A stretch of 64,000 nt of DNA from Geminicoccaceae bacterium. GTDB lineage: Bacteria; Pseudomonadota; Alphaproteobacteria; Geminicoccales; Geminicoccaceae. Below, in pieces: positions 17,278 to 26,131 of this stretch; the first letter of the stretch is position 1, and the number at the start of each line of letters is the position of its first letter. A model generated the notes under the pieces. That model saw nothing but the letters and a program-made list of their open reading frames with translations, did not search any database and was not told the origin of the DNA. The position numbers were made by a program, and so were the translations under genes. The stretch spans positions 62,001-126,000 of the forward strand of contig JANQPX010000033.1 in the NCBI GenBank assembly GCA_028285265.1, in the 5' to 3' direction.

Positions 17278-18438
17278 CTACCTCGGTGGCCAGGACCACG
17301 CCGGAGGTTCCGGCACGTCGACGATGGTCTCGCCAAGTTCTTTTTTCAATTCGAAAACGGTACTGTCGTCTTTTGATGCAAGCTCATCAACCAGCGCTCC
17401 CGCATGGGACACCACAATGATCTGTGACTGCTCGGCCGCTTTGACGATGAGTCGCGCCAGGGGCTGAAGCAAGCTTGGATGAAGGCTGGTCTCAGGTTCA
17501 TTCAGTACCAGGAGCGGTGGCGGTCTTGGTGTTAGGAGAGCCGTAACCAGCAAAAGATAGCGCAGGGTGCCATCGGAAAGCTCAGCCGACCGTAGCGGAC
17601 GTAGCAGGCCATGCTGGTGCATGGTGACATCAAACAATCCGTCTTGGATGGCCACTTCGACCCTACTGCCAGGAAAGGCATCCTCAATCGCTGCATCCAA
17701 GGCAGGCTCATCGCCGATCTCCCGCAAGGTCTGTAAGGCAGCGGCTAGATCCGCGCCGTCAGACGCGAGCACGGGCGTTCGCGTTCCAAGCTGCGCACGG
17801 CGTGCAGGCGAGTCTTGGTCGGTACGCAAATGATCATAGAACCGCCAGCGACGCATCCGCTCGCGAAGCGTCAAAACCTCAGGTGTTCGGCGCGGATCGA
17901 CCACATGAGTCATCATGCTGTCAAAGCCCTGAAGGTTCGTGATGACATGAGACCTCGAGCCGCTTTCCTCGAGCACCTTCACAGCCGGGCCTGTTCGCGC
18001 TGCAAGCACGTTACTGCCTCGCAAGACGGGACCAGCCCAAACCGCCTCAGCCTTGATTTCAGGGTCGAGATTGAAATAAGAGCGTGGAACAGCGACGGGC
18101 ATCCCTAGATCAATTGCATAGCCGAAATCTTCATCGGCAAAGCCGAGCTTCAAACCCACAACGTTGTTGCGCCGACTCGCACCTTGGATCGGTGCTGAAC
18201 CAGCCTTCATCTCGCGGGAGAAGGCCTCTGGTCCAGCCCATAGGGTCGATGGCAAACCACCTTCGCGGGCAAGAGAACCTATCGCCCGTCCCTGCGCAAC
18301 ATCGGCCAACATTCGAATCGCACGATAGAGACTGGACTTGCCACTGCCATTGGCACCAGTGACCACATTGACTTGCGAAAGCGGCAGCACGAGATGCCGC
18401 AACGAGCGGTAGCCTGAAACAGCGAAAGTGAGCAGCAT
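17278..18438 (-). CDS. SMC-like AAA-family ATPase (COG4637-type)
   Basis: 386 residues. The N-terminal ATPase half starts at the first residues, with Walker A TGANGSGKSSLYRAIRML. The C-terminal half has signature-like ELSDGTLRYLLL and Walker B LLVLNEPETSLHPSLL, with Asn in place of the usual Asp before the catalytic Glu. It then has IVVSHAGALV as the switch His. This is the ABC/SMC-type split head without a long coiled coil, as in predicted ATPases related to RecF and OLD. No nuclease (TOPRIM) domain and no partner gene are seen, so the role is unknown. Some relatives act in phage defence or DNA repair. Confidence 0.8.
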   Translation of the reverse strand: MLLTFAVSGYRSLRHLVLPLSQVNVVTGANGSGKSSLYRAIRMLADVAQGRAIGSLAREGGLPSTLWAGPEAFSREMKAGSAPIQGASRRNNVVGLKLGFADEDFGYAIDLGMPVAVPRSYFNLDPEIKAEAVWAGPVLRGSNVLAARTGPAVKVLEESGSRSHVITNLQGFDSMMTHVVDPRRTPEVLTLRERMRRWRFYDHLRTDQDSPARRAQLGTRTPVLASDGADLAAALQTLREIGDEPALDAAIEDAFPGSRVEVAIQDGLFDVTMHQHGLLRPLRSAELSDGTLRYLLLVTALLTPRPPPLLVLNEPETSLHPSLLQPLARLIVKAAEQSQIIVVSHAGALVDELASKDDSTVFELKKELGETIVDVPEPPAWSWPPR

Positions 18439-18762
18439 AACTGTCGCTATCCCTCTCAGTTTGTCTTCAAACTAACCCTATCGTCCAGCTGCGCAAGAGA
18501 GGCTTACGACCGTCAAGGTAAGGTAGGGCAAACAGCTGATGACAGTGTCTTTGACCCTCTCATATGACGTGAAGAATTCCTGGCGATCCAATCGACATTC
18601 CTTCATTGATTGGCCCAACAAACCGTCTGTTCTGTCACTTGACGGAAGTGCTCTAGACCGAACACATCATCCACCTTGGAACGGCTTGACGCCATCAAGA
18701 GCGATGATTTCTGCTATCGAAGAAATAAAAGTGTCGCCAATTACACCAAAAGGAGCATCGGC

Positions 18763-19125
18763 ATGGCCAAGTTTCTTATCCATATCCACACTGGACCTGA
18801 AAACCCGACAAAAGCTGCCTTGGGGTTTTTGGTGGCCGCGACAGCAATTAAGGAAGGACACCATGTCGATCTTTTCCTTGCTGGAGACGGCGTTCACCTC
18901 TTATCTCCTGACGCACTGGCGGATGTTGAGGGGATCGGCACCGGCAAGGTTGGTGATCACGTGAACGCCATCAAGGCGGGCGGCGGTACATTTTTTCTTT
19001 CGGGCATGTCTGCCAAAGCACGAGGCTATGACGAGAGCCTACTCTCCGACCACCCAGCAAGCTTCGCGATGCCTGATGTCTTGGTAAAGCTTGCGGCTGA
19101 GGCTGACACGGTTTTGTGCTACTGA
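18763..19125 (+). CDS. DsrE-family small protein
   Basis: 120 residues, the size of DsrE/DsrF-like single-domain proteins, which relay sulfur or have related uncharacterised roles. The N-terminus FLIHIHTGPENPTKAALGFL and the stretch HHVDLFLAGDGVHLL show the expected alternating beta-alpha pattern. The only Cys is the penultimate residue (VLCY), so a canonical sulfur-relay Cys position is uncertain. The start at 18763 is fixed by AAGGAG eight bases upstream. The frame is open further upstream without a ribosome site. It stands alone. Confidence 0.8.
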   Translation: MAKFLIHIHTGPENPTKAALGFLVAATAIKEGHHVDLFLAGDGVHLLSPDALADVEGIGTGKVGDHVNAIKAGGGTFFLSGMSAKARGYDESLLSDHPASFAMPDVLVKLAAEADTVLCY

Positions 19126-19203
19126 AGCCGCCGGCATTCGACAAGACGCCGTAAAGAGGACGTACTGAGCCGCATCGGCTGTGATTGCAAAGCTAGGTCA
19201 CGC

Positions 19204-19833
19204 CTATTGTCGAGAGATCGACTTCAGGCCAAGGAGAAGCGCCGCACCGATCATGAAACTACCTCCAACACGTTCAATCCAGACCCGCGCGGTTCCCCTG
19301 AAACGTTGCACGATCCAGCTCGAGGCAAGTCCATAGGCTGACAGAAAAAGCCCGTCGAGGACGATATAGGTGACCGACAAAATCAGAAACTGGGGCCAGA
19401 AGAGGCTATCCACTGATATAAACTGCGGGAATAGGGCCGCGAAGAATACGACGGCCTTAGGATTGGCGGCCGATGTCAAAAAGCCTTGCATCCACAGACG
19501 ACGAAGTGGGGTTTTCGTCCGTTGCCCTCTGAATGCGGGATCATCTGGCTTTGCCTGCCGGATCATTCGGACACCCAGCCAAATCAGATAGGCAACGCCC
19601 GCCCATTTGATGACCGCAAGAGCGACGGAGGATGCAGCGATCAACGCGGCGAGGCCCAATCCAGCGGCCAGCATTTGGAGGGCATTCGCCGATAGGTCGC
19701 CAGCTGCCGTCGCGAGTGATCTGCGGAATCCATGAACCCCGCTGTTGGTGAGCACAAGGAGTTGGCTTGGCCCTGGTGTGCTCATCAACGCAAGGACGGT
19801 TGCGACATAAAGGGTCCAGATTTCGATCGACAT
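19204..19833 (-). CDS. LysE/RhtB-family amino-acid exporter
   Basis: 209 residues with six hydrophobic segments. The N-terminus reads LYVATVLALMSTPGPSQLLV, where the STPGP motif is the hallmark of RhtB exporters. The internal WLGVRMIRQAK and the AANPKAVVFFAALFPQF motif are also diagnostic. It probably exports a neutral or homoserine-like amino acid across the inner membrane; the substrate is not predictable. It is convergent with the DsrE gene, and no regulator is adjacent. Confidence 0.9.
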   Translation of the reverse strand: MSIEIWTLYVATVLALMSTPGPSQLLVLTNSGVHGFRRSLATAAGDLSANALQMLAAGLGLAALIAASSVALAVIKWAGVAYLIWLGVRMIRQAKPDDPAFRGQRTKTPLRRLWMQGFLTSAANPKAVVFFAALFPQFISVDSLFWPQFLILSVTYIVLDGLFLSAYGLASSWIVQRFRGTARVWIERVGGSFMIGAALLLGLKSISRQ

Positions 19834-20208
19834 GATCTAGCCTCCGCATGCCCTATTGGGCTGCCATTCATTACGAGAGTTGTCGTCAAGATCATAGAAG
19901 CCGATGACGAAGAAGTCCGCATTCTTGTCACGGGAAAGAAGGACAGTGTTGCGATGGCAAGATCCAGTCTTGCCAGTCACCAGCGCAGCGCCGCTGACGT
20001 TCATATCCAACATGCAACGTGTGGCGCTCGATCCTGCTTTGCAGGTCGTTGGGTCAGAAGTCGTGAGGGATTTGATTAGGATGGATCACATCGATCCTTT
20101 GATGCGTGATCAGCAACGTATAGGTGCTTGGGTAGAAAGCTTGAGCTGAGTGACGTCGTGGAGCGCGATCTGGGTATCTGGAAACCTTAGTTCCTCATGA
20201 TATCCAAG

Positions 20209-22320
20209 CTATCGTGTGCCACCCATTGATCGCCACTGACTTTGATCGAGCCAACCATCAAGGCCGTCCTTACAAAGCGGTCGAGCGAAGTAGAAGCCCT
20301 GAGCATCATCACATCCATGGTCCCGAAGGAAAGCGGCTTGTGCCTTCGTCTCAACGCCTTCCGCGACCACACGCTTACCCAACGCGTGCCCAAGCGTAAT
20401 AATGGCCTTGATGATGGCCTCGTCATCAGAATCGACGCCAATATCGCGGACAAAGGACTGTTCAATTTTGATCTTATCGACCGGAAGTCGCTTCAAATAG
20501 GCGAGCGAGGAATAGCCTGAACCAAAATCATCAATGGCGAGGTGAATGCCAAGATCAACGACCTCTTGAAGAACACGACTATCCCGCCGATCCGTCTCAA
20601 CGAGCACGGCTTCGGTTATCTCGAACTCAAGCCAACCAGGTTGCACACCGAGATCGATGACCTGCCGGACCTGATCAAGGAATGCCGGTTGTTTGATTTG
20701 CATGGGTGATACATTGACGGACACCGTGAAACGATGCCCAGCTTCTTGCCAGTCCATGGCTTCTCGAGCTGCTTTGTGCATGATCCAGGCGCCGAGAGTA
20801 CCAATGAGACCGCTCGACTCGGCAACCGGTATGAATGTTTTCGGTTCAATCTCACCGCACGTCGGGTGACACCAACGCGCTAGGGCTTCGACCGAATTCA
20901 AGGCACCAGTCTTGAGATCAACTTGTGGCTGGTAGTGGATCGACATCTGATCGGTATTGATGGCCTCGCGTAAAGATTGCAGCATCCGCTGCCGACGCAT
21001 CAGATCGGTCCACATCTTGTCTGCAAATACGCAACAACGCCCTCGGCCTCCTGCTTTGGCGCTATAAAGAGCAAGGTCGGCTTGCTTAAGCAACTGGCCG
21101 AAGTCGTCGATCCGGCCACGAAATGGCGCAATACCAATGCTCGCGCTGATGTGAAGCTCGTGCCCTTCAATGAGAAAGGGCGCTTCCAGTTGCTCAATCA
21201 TGCGCTTGGCCCAGGACGGACAACTCGAGCCGATCGCTGCTGCTGACCTGACAACGGCGAATTCATCGCCACCGAGACGTGCGACGATATCATGCTCGGT
21301 TGTGGTTTCGATGAGACGCCGCGCCACAGCGCATAGAAGTTTGTCGCCCAGAAAATGGCCCAGCGTATCGTTAATGTCTTTGAAGTGATCGAGATCAAGG
21401 ATCATCAATGACCCATATGCCTCTCTGCCCGCCTCCAGTGCCGCAAGTGACTTCACTCGCTGTTGCAACTGCGAACGGTTGGGCAGGCCTGTCAGGGCAT
21501 CGTGCATCGATTGGTGCTCGACACGAACTGCTAAAGCTCGCTCTTTCGTGATGTCCTGCACAAATGCGAACATCCCCCGCACCACACCGGAAGCATCGAC
21601 GTCTGGAACATAGTTGCCGCGCACATAGACGCTTTGATGACGACCGGCGGACAACGGCATTTCGAACTCTACGGCTTTGCCCGAAAGACAGGCTTCGATA
21701 TGCGGACAAAGGTCTCGATAGGCGACCTCACCAATGACATCCGGAATTCTCTTCCCAAGTAACTCGCCATTCGAAACGCCAAACCATGCTTCGTAGGCAT
21801 CGTTATTGAGCTGATATCGTTGATTTTTGTCGAGATAGGCGATCAGAATGGGTAAGGCGTTGAGTTGCTGACGAAGGCGCTCTTCGCTTCGTTTGAGCAC
21901 TTGCCCGACATCCTTCGTCGTCGTGATGTCGACATGCGCGATCACGGCCCCCGATGACCAATTTGATGGTAACGGACTTGCGACAAACATGGCCCACTGT
22001 TCCTGATCGACCGATGCACAGACATATTCGAATGTCTGTATGCCGATGTCACCCGAAAGCACGGAGCGTACTGCCATGGCCGCTTGATGCGCGTAATCGG
22101 CATCCGGACCGTCCGCAAGATCGCAAAGCTTCAGGTAATTGACACCCACACCATGACCCTCGGCGATATAGCCGTTCTCGACTGCCGAAAGTCGCCAAGC
22201 TTCATTGACCGAGACGATGGTACCGTCTTGATCGACAACAGCTACTTTCGCATTTGGTCCATTCTGCTGGTGAGTGATGACATCAGCATGCGGATAGGCA
22301 GGCAAAGTCATGCTCGACAT
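20209..22320 (-). CDS. PAS-PAS-GGDEF-EAL cyclic-di-GMP enzyme
   Basis: 703 residues, no transmembrane segment, so cytosolic. Domains in order: a PAS-like sensor (about 22-135), a second PAS (about 148-262), GGDEF (about 270-435; intact GGDEF at 350-354) and EAL (about 445-690). The EAL domain has EAL at 478-480, the metal-binding DDFGSGYSSLAYLKRLPVD and KIEQSF, and the late EGVET. Both catalytic sets look complete, so synthesis and hydrolysis are both possible. The inhibitory I-site RxxD before GGDEF is replaced by TEHD. It is monocistronic, and the ligand of the PAS domains is unknown. Confidence 0.92.
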   Translation of the reverse strand: MSSMTLPAYPHADVITHQQNGPNAKVAVVDQDGTIVSVNEAWRLSAVENGYIAEGHGVGVNYLKLCDLADGPDADYAHQAAMAVRSVLSGDIGIQTFEYVCASVDQEQWAMFVASPLPSNWSSGAVIAHVDITTTKDVGQVLKRSEERLRQQLNALPILIAYLDKNQRYQLNNDAYEAWFGVSNGELLGKRIPDVIGEVAYRDLCPHIEACLSGKAVEFEMPLSAGRHQSVYVRGNYVPDVDASGVVRGMFAFVQDITKERALAVRVEHQSMHDALTGLPNRSQLQQRVKSLAALEAGREAYGSLMILDLDHFKDINDTLGHFLGDKLLCAVARRLIETTTEHDIVARLGGDEFAVVRSAAAIGSSCPSWAKRMIEQLEAPFLIEGHELHISASIGIAPFRGRIDDFGQLLKQADLALYSAKAGGRGRCCVFADKMWTDLMRRQRMLQSLREAINTDQMSIHYQPQVDLKTGALNSVEALARWCHPTCGEIEPKTFIPVAESSGLIGTLGAWIMHKAAREAMDWQEAGHRFTVSVNVSPMQIKQPAFLDQVRQVIDLGVQPGWLEFEITEAVLVETDRRDSRVLQEVVDLGIHLAIDDFGSGYSSLAYLKRLPVDKIKIEQSFVRDIGVDSDDEAIIKAIITLGHALGKRVVAEGVETKAQAAFLRDHGCDDAQGFYFARPLCKDGLDGWLDQSQWRSMGGTR

Positions 22321-22580
22321 TTATCAACTTATAGAGGCAAAAGTTTAGCCAGCTGAATAGACTATAAATACGAAATAAACAAGAAGCCATTACAATATTA
22401 ACCAAAAGTTGTTTAATGTTCCATTGTCACAACTTTTAATCCCATTGCTGATATCGAAAAACCTTAGCCCGCATCGGTGGTCGTATTGAGGCCATCGTTC
22501 GCAATGCCGGTTGAGGTACGCAAACGAAAGCAACGATCCCTTCTCTGACACGGAGTGACCAGTCGCCGACGATGACAGTC

Positions 22581-23240
22581 TTACCAGTCGATCGCCTTAC
22601 GATCCCGAAAGAAGCCGCCAGTCGGTCCGTTTTCTGGCAACATTGCAAGCCAAATCGCCGTATCTGCCCCCTCCTCCGGTGACCGTGTCGCGCCAGCACC
22701 ACCCATGCGAGTCCGCACCCAGCCCGGACACATGGCGTTGATCTTGACGGTTCTCGGCAGTTCCTTTGAAACCTTAAGCGTCAAAGCGTTGAGCGCTGCC
22801 TTGGCGATGCCATACGCGCCTGGCCCGCCGAGACCTTCTGAAAATGCCCCCCAACCCGACGAGACATTGACGATGCGCCCAAAGCCTCGCTCGATCATGC
22901 CAGGTGCCAGGCCATTGATCAGATCATAGGGAGCTTCGACCATCACACGCATGGAAGTCTCGAAAGCCGAGGGAGCGCCGAGAAAACGATCCTCGAAGAG
23001 GACGCCGGCATTATTGACCAGCACATCGAGCGCACCGATCCGACCGATGGCCTCGCTGATGGAACGCTTATCCTCAAGGTCGAGCTGCACGGCCCGAACG
23101 CCGATCGGATCGGCGGCCTGATGGCCCGCATCCAGATCCCGGCTGCCGATCCAAACATCGAGCCCCTGATCGGCAAGCCCTTTGGCAATAGCAAGGCCAA
23201 TACCGCGATTGCCTCCAGTGACGAATGCCTTGCGCGTCAT
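22581..23240 (-). CDS. SDR-family oxidoreductase
   Basis: 219 residues, a classical short-chain dehydrogenase. The cofactor motif is [13 protein letters not shown], the NNAGV motif is present, and the catalytic triad is seen as Ser in NVSSGWG and Tyr/Lys in [10 protein letters not shown]. The ending [12 protein letters not shown] is typical of a carbonyl-reductase-like subgroup that makes simple ketone or aldehyde reductions with NADPH. The substrate is unknown. It is separated from the GGDEF-EAL gene by 260 bases with no recognised content. Confidence 0.9.
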   Translation of the reverse strand: MTRKAFVTGGNRGIGLAIAKGLADQGLDVWIGSRDLDAGHQAADPIGVRAVQLDLEDKRSISEAIGRIGALDVLVNNAGVLFEDRFLGAPSAFETSMRVMVEAPYDLINGLAPGMIERGFGRIVNVSSGWGAFSEGLGGPGAYGIAKAALNALTLKVSKELPRTVKINAMCPGWVRTRMGGAGATRSPEEGADTAIWLAMLPENGPTGGFFRDRKAIDW

Positions 23241-23503
23241 GCTGCTAAGACTCCACGTGCTGATGTCTTGGTGACGAGAACGAACTTTGACGTACGACGA
23301 ACTGACGCCCGCGTCGAGATATGCATGGACGTCTCAGGCCCAGGCGTTCAGATCCAAAGTGTGCTGACGATGCGACAATTCTCTAGATCAGTGCACCTGC
23401 CCTGGGAACGTTACCGATAGGGTCGACCGGCAGCGCGGCACGGCCCCGGCCGAATGAACAGGGATGATCATTGCTAGACTTTAGCAGATCCCTGGAGCCG
23501 CCT

Positions 23504-25045
23504 TTATCGCTCGATATTGGCTCCGCCTTCTGCTGTGCGCCTATCGATGAAGGCGTTGATCTCATCCAACCGCGCCGGATCGAGAGGTGGAGGTTGATGG
23601 GCGGCGACGGTTTCCTTGTAGATGCTATTTGCCCGCTTGGTTGCATCCAGGCTGCCGTCATCGCGCCAGGTCTCAAAATTGCGCCAATCAGAGAGAAGGG
23701 GCGAATAGAAAGCCGTCTCGAATCGCTCAAGCGTATGCGCCGTGCCAAAAAAATGACCACCTGGTCCGACCTCGGCGATAGCGTCGACCCCAAGCGCCGC
23801 CTCGCTGGTCTCGACCGGCTTGAACAGCTCCGCAAACATCTGCAGCATCTCGATGTCCATAATGAACTTTTCTGCCGAGGCCGTCAGTCCTCCTTCGAGC
23901 CAGCCCGCGCCATGCAAGAGGAGGTTCGTACCTCCCATCAGAGCGCCCCAAAGGGCCATCTCCATCTCATAGGCCGCTTGTGCGTCCGGGGCGTTTGAGG
24001 CAGTTACGCCCGACGAGCGAAGTGGCAGATTGTAGCGCCGCGCAAGTTGGCCCGAAGCGAAAGCGGCTTTGGTGTATTCCGGTGTGCCGAAGGCCGGCGA
24101 GCCGCTTTTCATGTCAACATTGCTGGTGAAGCTGCCATAGCAGACCGGTGCACCTGGCCGGACGATTTGAGCCAGCGCTAATCCAGCAAGCGCCTCGGCG
24201 TTTTGCAGGACCAATGCGCCTGCAAGCGTCACCGGCGCCATGGCGCCCGCAAGGGTGAATGGGGTCAACACCATGAGCTGTCCGGCCTGGGCCGCATCGA
24301 TGATCCCGCGACACATCAAGAGATCAAGTTGAAGCGGCGAATTGGAGTTCGCCACCGAATAGCAACACGGTGTGTTCCGGAATTCGTCGTCGCTTAGTCC
24401 GAGGGCAATCCGAATGATCTCAAACGCATCGGCAACAGCTTCGGTACCTCTGAAGAACACGAACGGCACCTTGTCAGTCAGGGTCAGCACCGTGCGCGTC
24501 ATCTCCAGATGTCGAAGATGAGTTGGGATGTCCTGCGGCTCGACGAACGGGCCAATAATGTGAATCACATCGAAGCTTTGCGCGAGGCGACAGAAATCCC
24601 CCAGGGATTGGAGCGTACCTGGACGGCGCCCCTGGTCGAGATCGGAAAAATTTGGCGTACCGCCCGTGGTGCACACACCAACGTGCTGATGGCCGATCGT
24701 CACATCGCGCTCCGGTCCGCGGGCGCGAAGCGTGACCTTGGCTGGGGCGGCTTTGACCAACGCCATCAGATGCTCAGGATCAAAGCGTACGCGGCCTTCA
24801 TCGCCGACATTCATACCGGCCTGACGGTAGATGGTCTGAGCCTCATCGCTCAGGACGCGGATACCCGTCTCTTTGAGCACGCGAAGCGAGGCCTGATGGA
24901 TCGCCTCGATCTGGTCGGCGCTGAATTGTTCGACGGGTGGATAAGGATTCACCCAGTTCCGCCAGGCATAATCGAAGGTGGCACTCGCCGCTGCCTTGCG
25001 CCTGGCGGCCCGTCCCTCGCGTCCGCCACCGCGCCGCCCACTCAT
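23504..25045 (-). CDS. MttB-family methyltransferase (trimethylamine methyltransferase homologue, no pyrrolysine)
   Basis: About 513 residues. It has the long TIM-barrel pattern of the MttB superfamily: NPYPPVEQFSADQIEAIHQA near the start and GTPNFSDLDQGRRPGTLQ. A late alanine/glycine-rich barrel follows (GGTNLLLHGAGWLEGGLTAS). There is no in-frame TAG, so it belongs to the non-pyrrolysine group. That group includes glycine-betaine and other quaternary-amine demethylases. Such enzymes transfer methyl to a corrinoid protein, but no corrinoid-protein gene is nearby. The ATG overlaps the tetR stop as ATGA. The first 20 residues are Arg/Gly-rich. Confidence 0.88.
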   Translation of the reverse strand: MSGRRGGGREGRAARRKAAASATFDYAWRNWVNPYPPVEQFSADQIEAIHQASLRVLKETGIRVLSDEAQTIYRQAGMNVGDEGRVRFDPEHLMALVKAAPAKVTLRARGPERDVTIGHQHVGVCTTGGTPNFSDLDQGRRPGTLQSLGDFCRLAQSFDVIHIIGPFVEPQDIPTHLRHLEMTRTVLTLTDKVPFVFFRGTEAVADAFEIIRIALGLSDDEFRNTPCCYSVANSNSPLQLDLLMCRGIIDAAQAGQLMVLTPFTLAGAMAPVTLAGALVLQNAEALAGLALAQIVRPGAPVCYGSFTSNVDMKSGSPAFGTPEYTKAAFASGQLARRYNLPLRSSGVTASNAPDAQAAYEMEMALWGALMGGTNLLLHGAGWLEGGLTASAEKFIMDIEMLQMFAELFKPVETSEAALGVDAIAEVGPGGHFFGTAHTLERFETAFYSPLLSDWRNFETWRDDGSLDATKRANSIYKETVAAHQPPPLDPARLDEINAFIDRRTAEGGANIER

Positions 25046-25686
25046 GCCGCCCGCCCAGCAAGCGCGCGCTGCCGAAAGGCCTCTGCAGCGGCAGCATCGA
25101 TGTCGCATCCGGTAAAGCTACGGAAATAGGCGCCCAGATAACTCATCCGTTCGAGCAGTGGCTCATCGATGCCGAGCGCGTAGTAGCTAAGCTGGGTGAA
25201 ATAGATGACGCGCGCGCGGATGAAGGCTTCGGTTGGCTCGAACGCCTGCCGTTCAAAAAAGGCGGCGATCGCTAGAACGCGACTCTCATCCTCCTTTTGC
25301 ACGACGCTCCGCAACGCATCGTCGCGTCTTGCCCAATCGCGAACGGCCTGATCGAGACGGGGATCGAAACGCACATGGTCAATCCAAATAGCGAAGAGCT
25401 CGAGAATACCGTTCTCAAGGGTTGTCGCCTGATCGAGTGCCTCCAGCATGACGCCGGAATTCCGTGCCCGCCATTCCTCCAGCAACGCCTCCAGCAGCGC
25501 CTCTCGGTTGTCGAAGTGCCAGTAAAAGCTGCCGCGCGTGACCTTCAGTCGCTTGGCCAAAACCGTGATCTGCACGGCCTCGATGCCCGAGACGACCAGC
25601 TCCTCAAGGCCAGCGGCGATCCAGTCATCGCGCTGAAGCTGTGGCGCACGCTTGGGGCGATCCTTGGTCGAAAGGAGTTTGATCAT
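25042..25686 (-). CDS. TetR-family regulator of the amine-catabolism locus
   Basis: About 214 residues. The N-terminal helix-turn-helix (AVQITVLAKRLKVTRGSFYW, then HFDNREALLEALL) is the TetR signature. The C-terminal ligand domain is helical and unremarkable. The start at 25686 is taken because upstream sequence overlaps the divergent cupin gene and its promoter. It is translationally coupled to the MttB-family gene (4-base overlap). It is divergent from cupin-oxidoreductase with an 82-bp shared control region that holds an inverted repeat. It likely senses the methylated amine or its product. Confidence 0.88.
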   Translation of the reverse strand: MIKLLSTKDRPKRAPQLQRDDWIAAGLEELVVSGIEAVQITVLAKRLKVTRGSFYWHFDNREALLEALLEEWRARNSGVMLEALDQATTLENGILELFAIWIDHVRFDPRLDQAVRDWARRDDALRSVVQKEDESRVLAIAAFFERQAFEPTEAFIRARVIYFTQLSYYALGIDEPLLERMSYLGAYFRSFTGCDIDAAAAEAFRQRALAGRAA

Positions 25687-25692
25687 GGCATT

Positions 25693-25714
25693 TTCCAAAC
25701 ATGGTTGCATGGAA
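25693..25714. promoter_or_regulatory. Candidate TetR operator in the divergent promoter
   Basis: TTCCA and TGGAA separated by 12 bases form an inverted repeat directly upstream of the tetR start, inside the 82-bp divergent intergenic region. Confidence 0.4.
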
Positions 25715-25768
25715 GCGTACAGCTCTGTATTCTTGCGGTCAATCAGAAGGGTGCACCCGGGGGCCTCC

Positions 25769-26131
25769 ATGGTAGAAAACAACAAGGCCAACGCGCGAAA
25801 AGTCGCCTTTGAGACGCTCAATTTCAGGCCGCGTTTTGCCTATGGCGATCAGGCTGCCATCGCCGAAATCACCGGTAGCAACGATCACACAATGCTCGGC
25901 ACAGGCCTGGCCCGTTTCACCAACGCCGCCATACCCTGGACCGTGCGCTATGACGAAGTGCTATTGGTTTTGGAGGGACAGGTGATTGTGCGTACAACCG
26001 ATGGCGATCTAGAGGCTGGGCCGAAAGACTGTATCTGGCTGCCGAAAGGCACCGATCTCACATACATCGCCGACAATGCGCTGGTTTTCTACGCCATCCA
26101 CCCCGCGAACTGGGCGGAGGAGGTCACATGA
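25769..26131 (+). CDS. EutQ-like cupin protein
   Basis: 120 residues, a single cupin barrel. The segment RYDEVLLVLEGQVIVRTTDG followed by AGPKDCIWLPKGTDL matches the EutQ/ethanolamine-utilisation cupin pattern. Its classic metal-binding His pair is not obvious. The gene begins in the region divergent from tetR, and its stop overlaps the FAD oxidoreductase start as ATGA. In this setting it probably helps process or bind the amine intermediate. The frame is open upstream to 25652, but the ATG at 25769 fits the family N-terminus and leaves a promoter region. Confidence 0.75.
   Translation: MVENNKANARKVAFETLNFRPRFAYGDQAAIAEITGSNDHTMLGTGLARFTNAAIPWTVRYDEVLLVLEGQVIVRTTDGDLEAGPKDCIWLPKGTDLTYIADNALVFYAIHPANWAEEVT

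Noticed and set aside
17087..17299. 70-codon minus-strand frame downstream of the ATPase gene
   Set aside because: It has no ribosome site and no family resemblance, and overlaps the ATPase end, so it is treated as chance.
23504..25045. Possible pyrrolysine-containing trimethylamine methyltransferase
   Set aside because: There is no in-frame TAG inside the gene and no pyl genes are present. It is the non-pyrrolysine group.
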